From the NCBI RefSeq assembly GCF_016406085.1, contig NZ_JAEHFJ010000001.1, forward strand, positions 186,001 to 250,000: a stretch of DNA of 64,000 bases, given 5' to 3'. Below are positions 59,987-64,000 of this stretch, one piece after another. The translations under genes were made by a program, and so were the position numbers. Each line of letters begins with the position of its first letter. Positions within the stretch are counted from its first letter, which is position 1. This DNA comes from Aureibaculum flavum (GTDB lineage: Bacteria; Bacteroidota; Bacteroidia; Flavobacteriales; Flavobacteriaceae). A model generated the notes under the pieces. The model was given only the letters and a program-made list of their open reading frames with translations, had not been told where the DNA came from and ran no database searches.

Positions 59987-60661
59987 CTATGCAACTTTTT
60001 TCAGGATACGAATTTCTTTTTTATAAAAATCTAAGATTTTTTCATGTTTTAATTCGTTAAGTATAATATTAAGTGTAGGTCTAGATGTACCAATTAATGA
60101 AGCAATATCTTTTTGGGTGTAAGGGTGTTTAATAATCTTATCACCAGTCTTTTCACAATCATATCCATAATCTTCACACAACTCATCTAAAAACTCTAAC
60201 AGTCTGGTTTTTGTATCTTTAAATAGTAACAATTGAATTCTTCGTTCCAACCTTTTAATACGTAATCCAATGAATTTATAAATTTTAAAGCTTACGGAAA
60301 CATTATCCCTCATCAATTCATAAAGTGTTTCTTTTGATATCGGGCAAATAGAGGTTGTATTATCTATAGATTGTGCAAATTCATTTCTTTTATCAATTCC
60401 TAAAATGGCTTTTTCTCCAAACATTTCCCCCTTCGTCAATATTGCTCTAACAACTTCTTCACCGTCATCATTATATTGACCTATTTTAACTTTACCTTTA
60501 TTAATCAAATAAATTTTATTGGCAGCATCTTGCTCAAAATAGATATAATCCCTTTTTTTATAAAAACTAAATTTATGGTTTGAAGAATACTCCGAATATT
60601 TATGAGGGCATAAAATTTTAAAAAGATTTACATCATCAAAAAACCACATATTAGTGTTCAT
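59987..60661 (-). CDS. Crp/Fnr family transcription regulator
   Basis: A 224-residue regulator. The N-terminal cNMP-binding-like barrel (about 35-125) shows YIYFEQDAANKIYLINKGKVKIG, GEMFGEKAILG and ETLYELMRDN. A long helix (VSFKIYKFIGLRIKRLERRIQLL) precedes the C-terminal winged helix with KHPYTQKDIASLIGTSRPTLNIILNELK as recognition helix. No Fnr-type cysteine cluster is present near the N-terminus, so it is not an oxygen-sensing Fe-S Fnr; the effector is unknown. Start ATG at 60661; M5 is an alternative. It probably controls the adjacent lipoprotein gene through the palindrome at 59971-59986. Confidence 0.9.
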   Translation of the reverse strand: MNTNMWFFDDVNLFKILCPHKYSEYSSNHKFSFYKKRDYIYFEQDAANKIYLINKGKVKIGQYNDDGEEVVRAILTKGEMFGEKAILGIDKRNEFAQSIDNTTSICPISKETLYELMRDNVSVSFKIYKFIGLRIKRLERRIQLLLFKDTKTRLLEFLDELCEDYGYDCEKTGDKIIKHPYTQKDIASLIGTSRPTLNIILNELKHEKILDFYKKEIRILKKVA

Positions 60662-60724
60662 AGCTATATTGTTTTGGTTGATGATTAAGTCGGGGTGTAC
60701 TGCTATTTCTTACAAAAGAAAAAA

Positions 60725-61037
60725 AAGTAGGCTATAAGCCGGATTCTGTAATTCAGTTGAACTGAAATCCTTATCATTTATCTACGTTATACATTACTGC
60801 ATAACTTTAGCTGTTTACCCCTTGGAATTGGACGCGTACCCTTACCCTTTCGGGACTCCAATATACGTAACATTGCATCTCATAGAGTTTACCTGGTTTC
60901 ACTACAGCCTAACTGTACTTGCTTTCTGTTGCACTTGTCCTTGGCTTACGCCAGACGGATGTTATCCGCTATGATTCGCTGTGATGTCCGGACTTTCCTA
61001 TTCCACTATTGGTGAAATCGATAAGGTAGCCTACTTT
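60725..61037 (-). ncRNA. rnpB: RNase P RNA (bacterial type A)
   Basis: The minus strand reads from about 61037 to 60725, roughly 313 nt. The ends pair: AGTAGGCT near the 5' end with AGCCTACT near the 3' end (helix P1). Highly conserved parts are present: GGAAAGTCCGGAC after the first helix, and CAGAATCCGGCTTAT near the 3' end. It is the catalytic RNA that trims the 5' end of tRNA precursors. A TATTTTTG promoter element (61048-61041) predicts a start at 61037. It lies between the Crp/Fnr gene and two small RNAs on the same strand. Confidence 0.93.
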
Positions 61038-61040
61038 CTG

Positions 61041-61048
61041 CAAAAATA
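61041..61048 (-). promoter_or_regulatory. -7 element TATTTTTG of rnpB
   Basis: On the minus strand TATTTTTG fits TAnnTTTG. With the usual four-base distance the start falls at 61037, exactly at the 5' end of the P1 helix of rnpB. That agreement supports both calls. Confidence 0.6.
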
Positions 61049-61084
61049 GAACTAATAAAAATGTGAATCTATAATTTATGGATA

Positions 61085-61162
61085 AAAAAAATCCCACTCC
61101 TTATTTAAAAGGAGTGAGAAAATTGCTATGAAAAAGAAATATTACTGAACTATTGCTCAGCA
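61085..61162 (-). ncRNA. Small RNA copy 1 (about 78 nt), tandem paralogue
   Basis: On the minus strand a TATATTTG element (61173-61166) predicts a start near 61162. The RNA has a 5' hairpin (TATTGCTGA with TCAGTAATA, 61165-61140, one G-U pair), then the linker TTTTTCATAGCAATTTTC, then a stem-loop (CTCACTCC with GGAGTGGG, 61118-61093) followed by a T run. Layout and sequence match copy 2 exactly 200 bp away. No protein is encoded. I cannot tie it to a known family; Rfam Flavo-1 or similar should be tested. Confidence 0.6.
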
Positions 61163-61165
61163 ATA

Positions 61166-61173
61166 CAAATATA
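61166..61173 (-). promoter_or_regulatory. -7 element TATATTTG of small RNA copy 1
   Basis: On the minus strand TATATTTG, a perfect TAnnTTTG, lies directly before the hairpin of copy 1. The preceding bases are TT, as in copy 2. No clear -33 element is seen. Confidence 0.5.
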
Positions 61174-61289
61174 TAAACGCCGTCTCTATCGTTTTATTGC
61201 AACGTATAAGTAATTAATGATGAAATAAACAAAAACCAACTTAACATACTGAAAAACAATGTGTTGAGAAATGTTAAAAATTTGTTACA

Positions 61290-61364
61290 AAAAAAAACCC
61301 ACTCTAAATTAGAGTGGGAAAATTGCTATGAAAAAGAAAAAGTGTTGAATTTTACAATTCAACA
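61290..61364 (-). ncRNA. Small RNA copy 2 (about 75 nt), tandem paralogue
   Basis: On the minus strand a TATATTTG element (61375-61368) predicts a start at 61364, the first base of a perfect 9-bp hairpin (TGTTGAATT / AATTCAACA, loop GTAA). The same 22-nt linker as copy 1 follows (61339-61318), then a perfect terminator stem CCCACTCT/AGAGTGGG (61318-61298) and nine T. The hairpin and terminator stems differ in sequence from copy 1 but keep pairing, which indicates selection on structure. Between the copies (61174-61288) I see no gene. It lies about 70 bp downstream of dnaJ. Confidence 0.65.
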
Positions 61365-61367
61365 GGA

Positions 61368-61375
61368 CAAATATA
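61368..61375 (-). promoter_or_regulatory. -7 element TATATTTG of small RNA copy 2
   Basis: On the minus strand TATATTTG, a perfect TAnnTTTG, lies 3 nt before the 5' hairpin. A weak CTG occupies the -33 position at a spacing of 19 bp. Confidence 0.5.
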
Positions 61376-61434
61376 TAAATTTTATTAATAAAAACAGTAA
61401 ATAATTATCAATAAATGATTAATTCACACTTGTT

Positions 61435-62568
61435 TTATGAAAACATATCTTTGACCTTTTCAAAAAATGATTTATCTGAATGTGTTGGTATCGGTGCAAA
61501 ATGCTCATCATCTTTCATTGATTCGAAAAAAGCTTTTTGATCTTTTGACAAATCCTTTGGTGTCCAAACATTTACATGAATTAGTAAGTCACCTTTACCA
61601 TAACCTTCTAGACTCGGTAAACCTTTACCTCTCAATCTTAATATCTTACCGGACTGTGTACCTGCTTCAATTTTAATTCTGACCTTACCTGTTAAGGTAT
61701 CAATTTCCATACTTTCACCAAGTACAGCATCAGGAATACTCACATACATATCATAGTGTAAGTTATTACCCTCACGTTTTAACTTATCATGTGGAATTTC
61801 TTGAATAACAACCAATAAATCTCCAGATATACTGTTTCCTGGAGCCTCATTACCTTTACCTGATACTTTCAATTGAACGCCATCTACAACTCCAGGTGGA
61901 ATTTTAATAGAAACACTTTCTTCTTTTTCTATTAAACCTTGAGCATTTGAGCCACTTGGTCTGTGATCTATCATTTGACCAGCACCTTGACATGTTGGAC
62001 AAGTAGTTGCTGTCTGCATTCTACCTAGTATAGTATTGGTAACTCTAGTAACTTGACCTTGACCATTACATGTACTACAGGTCTTATAAGTAACTCCCTC
62101 GGCTTTAACCAAACGCTTTACTTTTACCTTTTTTTCGACACCATTAACAATTTCTTCTAATGTTAATTTGACACGAATTCTAAGATTACTCCCTTTAACT
62201 CTAACGCCTCCTCTACTTTGACCACCTCCGCCAAAACCAGAAAATCCGCCGCCGCCGCCGAAAGCACCTCCAAAAATATCTCCAAATTGACTAAAGATAT
62301 CATCCATGTTCATACCACCACCGCCAAAGCCTCCACCTTGACCACCTTCAAATGCAGAATGTCCAAATTGATCGTAACGTGCTTTTTTATCAGTATTACC
62401 TAATATTTCATAAGCTTCTGCTGCTTTTTTAAATTTTTCTTCCGCTGTTTTATCATCAGGATTTTTATCCGGATGATATTTTATAGCCTTCTTTCGATAC
62501 GCTTTCTTTATCTCTGCAGGAGATGCACTTTTTTCAATTCCTAATATTATATAATAATCTTCCTTCAA
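61435..62568 (-). CDS. dnaJ: Chaperone DnaJ with a two-motif zinc finger
   Basis: A 377-residue Hsp40. J domain: DYYIILGIEKSASPAEIKKA with His32-Pro33-Asp34 (YHPDKNPDDKTAEEKF). Then a Gly/Phe-rich linker (GGGFGGGGMNMDDIFSQFG), a cysteine region and the C-terminal substrate-binding beta domains (SVSIKIPPGVVDG, GDLLVVIQEIPHDKLKREG). The cysteine region holds only two CxxCxGxG motifs (CSTCNGQG and CPTCQGAG), equivalent to zinc site II. Motifs 1 and 4 (site I) are absent. It delivers unfolded clients to DnaK. The only start in frame before the upstream stop is a TTG at 62568. grpE precedes it by 30 nt. Confidence 0.94.
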   Translation of the reverse strand: MKEDYYIILGIEKSASPAEIKKAYRKKAIKYHPDKNPDDKTAEEKFKKAAEAYEILGNTDKKARYDQFGHSAFEGGQGGGFGGGGMNMDDIFSQFGDIFGGAFGGGGGFSGFGGGGQSRGGVRVKGSNLRIRVKLTLEEIVNGVEKKVKVKRLVKAEGVTYKTCSTCNGQGQVTRVTNTILGRMQTATTCPTCQGAGQMIDHRPSGSNAQGLIEKEESVSIKIPPGVVDGVQLKVSGKGNEAPGNSISGDLLVVIQEIPHDKLKREGNNLHYDMYVSIPDAVLGESMEIDTLTGKVRIKIEAGTQSGKILRLRGKGLPSLEGYGKGDLLIHVNVWTPKDLSKDQKAFFESMKDDEHFAPIPTHSDKSFFEKVKDMFS

Positions 62569-62598
62569 AATTTAAAATTTAATTACACTGAAAATAAT

Positions 62599-63147
62599 TT
62601 ATTGACCGATAACTACTTTTGGATAGCGAATAATTTTATCACCCAACTTATATCCTTTTTCAGTTACGTCAATAACCTTTCCTTTTAATTTTTTTGATGG
62701 AGCAGGAATTTGAGTAATAGCTTCATGTATTTCCGCATCAAATTTATCACCTTGCTTCACCTCTACCTTTGTTAATCCCTTTTGCTCTAAAGTTTTTAAA
62801 AGTTTTTGATAAATTAATAATACTCCTTTTCGTAACTCTTCAGCCTCCTTATCGTCTTCTGCATGCGTTAATGCACGTTCAAAATCATCTAAAACTGGCA
62901 ATAAAACAGTCATTAAGTCTTGATTTGCAGTTTTAAATAACTCTACTCTTTCCCTTGAAGTTCTTTTCTTATAATTTTCAAACTCAGCAAATAAGCGTAA
63001 ATACTTATCTTTTTCCTTTTGAATTAAATCTTCAGTAGTCGGTTCTGCAGTATCATTCACTTCTTCTCCATTAACTTCTGCCTGACCATCTTGAACATTT
63101 TCTGTATCTTGAATCTCTTCTTGATTTGTATTTTCTTCTGTACTCAT
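62599..63147 (-). CDS. grpE: Nucleotide-exchange factor GrpE
   Basis: A 182-residue DnaK co-chaperone. An acidic disordered N-terminus (STEENTNQEEIQDTENVQDG) is followed by a long coiled coil (DKYLRLFAEFENYKKRTSRE), a four-helix part (LMTVLLPVLDDFERAL) and the C-terminal beta wing (IHEAITQIPAPSKKLKGKVI, GYKLGDKIIRYPKVVIG). It releases ADP from DnaK. ATG at 63147. It forms a unit with dnaJ; dnaK is not in the window. Its promoter region has a sigma-54-like -24/-12 motif (63180-63196). Confidence 0.95.
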   Translation of the reverse strand: MSTEENTNQEEIQDTENVQDGQAEVNGEEVNDTAEPTTEDLIQKEKDKYLRLFAEFENYKKRTSRERVELFKTANQDLMTVLLPVLDDFERALTHAEDDKEAEELRKGVLLIYQKLLKTLEQKGLTKVEVKQGDKFDAEIHEAITQIPAPSKKLKGKVIDVTEKGYKLGDKIIRYPKVVIGQ

Positions 63148-63179
63148 CTCTATGAATATTTAACATTAAAAATTTAGTT

Positions 63180-63196
63180 TGCAAAAGTACTGCCAA
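63180..63196 (-). promoter_or_regulatory. Sigma-54-like promoter for grpE-dnaJ
   Basis: On the minus strand TTGGCAGTACTTTTGCA fits YTGGCAC-N5-TTGCW, with GG and GC at the required spacing and only two positions off. The predicted start near 63169 leaves a leader of about 22 nt to the grpE ATG. The same bases also contain TACTTTTG, a TAnnTTTG match (63189-63182), without a -33 element. TGACATTATGGCA lies just upstream. Confidence 0.45.
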
Positions 63197-63324
63197 TTCC
63201 TCTAAAATGCCATAATGTCAGAAGAAAAATTTTAATAGAGAAATATTATCCACATATTTGCTAAAACCATAGTAGAAAACATACTATAATTCAATGGAAA
63301 GGATAAAAGCACTTCACTTTTAAA

Positions 63325-63360
63325 CAAAAAAATCCAATTTTACCGAAATAAAATTGGATT
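63325..63360 (-). terminator. Intrinsic terminator after murA
   Basis: A perfect 12-bp stem (AATCCAATTTTA, 63331-63342, with its complement 63349-63360) and a six-base loop are followed on the minus strand by a T run (63330-63325). It lies 24 bp after the murA stop. Confidence 0.85.
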
Positions 63361-63384
63361 TATAATTTTTTGGGATTTTTAAAA

Positions 63385-64000
63385 TTAATCTACTCTTATA
63401 ATTTTAGCTCCGATAGCTTGCAAACGTTCATCTATACGTTCGTAACCTCTATCGATCTGTTCTATATTATGAATTGTTGAAGTTCCTTTAGCAGAGAGTG
63501 CTGCAATAAGTAAGGACACTCCTGCTCTAATATCAGGTGAAGTCATCGTTGTAGCCTGTAAGTCAGATTTAAAATCATGACCAATTACAGTGGCTCTATG
63601 TGGGTCACATAAAATAATTTTAGCTCCCATATCTATCAATTTATCAACGAAAAACAAACGACTTTCGAACATTTTTTGATGAATTAATAAACTTCCATTT
63701 GCTTGTGTTGCTACAACCAAAATAATACTCAATAAATCTGGCGTAAATCCAGGCCAAGGAGCATCAGATATGGTAAGTATAGAACCATCTATAAAACTCT
63801 GTACATTATACCCATTCTTATGTTCTGGTATATGAATATCATCACCTTGACGTTCTACTGTTATTCCTAATTTTCTAAAAACGCTTGGTATAACTCCTAA
63901 ATCATCCCAACTGACACCTTTAATAGTTAATTCACTTTTTGTCATTGCTGCCAGGCCAATCCAACTTCCAATTTCAATCATATCAGGTAACATTCTGTGT
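63385..64000 (-). CDS. murA: UDP-N-acetylglucosamine 1-carboxyvinyltransferase (C-terminal part)
   Basis: The frame is open to the window edge and ends at a TAA at 63385; about 204 of the expected 430 residues are visible. Family features: HRMLPDMIEIGSWIGLAAMT, then DISIP-like DDIHIPEHK, GSILTISDAPWPGFTPDLLSI, TNGSLL-like NGSLLIHQKMFESRLFFVDKLIDMGA, and the end TTMTSPDIRAGVSLLIAALS and QIDRGYERIDERLQAIGA. The enzyme transfers enolpyruvate from PEP to UDP-GlcNAc in the first step of peptidoglycan synthesis, in the cytosol. The Cys loop lies in the missing N-terminal half. A terminator follows at 63325-63360. Confidence 0.94.
   Translation of the reverse strand, partial: HRMLPDMIEIGSWIGLAAMTKSELTIKGVSWDDLGVIPSVFRKLGITVERQGDDIHIPEHKNGYNVQSFIDGSILTISDAPWPGFTPDLLSIILVVATQANGSLLIHQKMFESRLFFVDKLIDMGAKIILCDPHRATVIGHDFKSDLQATTMTSPDIRAGVSLLIAALSAKGTSTIHNIEQIDRGYERIDERLQAIGAKIIRVD

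Noticed and set aside
61128-61351. Six-codon plus-strand reading frames MKKKYY and MKKKKC in the small RNA units
   Set aside because: They arise from the linker read on the opposite strand; terminators and promoters point to minus-strand RNAs, not plus-strand leader peptides.

Overview
The window looks like a chromosomal segment of a member of the Flavobacteriaceae (Bacteroidota). The DNA is AT-rich. Several promoters fit the Bacteroidota pattern TTTG-N19-TAnnTTTG. There is a type IX secretion (T9SS) cargo with its PorP/SprF partner, a T9SS type A sorting tail on another protein, a SusC/SusD pair, a PUR-type (DUF3276) protein, a long NusB, a short CarB without its allosteric domain, and a DnaJ with only two zinc-finger motifs. 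Most genes are housekeeping genes, and accessory DNA is concentrated near 19.0-23.5 kb and 26.8-29.4 kb. I found no tRNA, rRNA, CRISPR array, complete insertion sequence or prophage.

Layout: 0-2.7 kb (minus) holds the start of a secreted protein, a 45-residue membrane protein found by reading another frame, a PUR-type protein and an ABC exporter. 2.8-8.7 kb (plus) holds nusB, a DUF1573 lipoprotein, yajC, a YbbR-like protein, coaE and a histidine kinase/response regulator pair, closed by a 50-bp perfect palindrome. 8.7-13.4 kb (minus) is a T9SS surface-protein operon: a SprB-like cargo, PorP/SprF and a small secreted protein. Then come pssA (minus) and parE-parC (plus). 19.0-22.6 kb is an accessory block with attC-like palindromes, a beta-propeller lipoprotein, a CDF transporter, a membrane protein and a TPR protein. 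22.6-26.8 kb holds a thioredoxin-like protein, a CsaA-like protein and a large FAD/Fe-S oxidoreductase. 26.8-27.6 kb is gene-free and carries three tandem 186-bp repeats. 27.6-34.4 kb holds a Cys-rich membrane protein, a transglutaminase-like protein and SusC/SusD. 34.5-40.4 kb is mostly minus: WbqC-like, DUF6122-like, lepB, dapB, DUF5683, parB, parA. 40.5-45.3 kb (minus) holds two lipoproteins, an M16 peptidase and a dienoyl-CoA-reductase-like SDR. 45.5-56.2 kb (plus) holds rpmH, carB, a DUF695/RraB-like protein, a T9SS beta-helix protein, a Pif1-like helicase, an OstA-like protein and an aminotransferase. 56-64 kb is mostly minus: antiporter, TlpA-like thioredoxin, a lipoprotein with two RskA-like repeats next to a Crp/Fnr regulator, rnpB, two tandem small RNAs, dnaJ, grpE and partial murA.

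The most unusual items are: two tandem, closely related small RNA genes between rnpB and dnaJ, each with its own TAnnTTTG promoter, 5' hairpin, identical 22-nt linker and terminator; a perfect 16-bp palindrome centred about 40 bp before the predicted start of the transcript next to the Crp/Fnr gene; the attC-like palindromes that bracket the propeller gene; and the 186-bp tandem repeat array with its related inverted-repeat elements. All functional statements are inferred from reading the sequence. No database search was possible.
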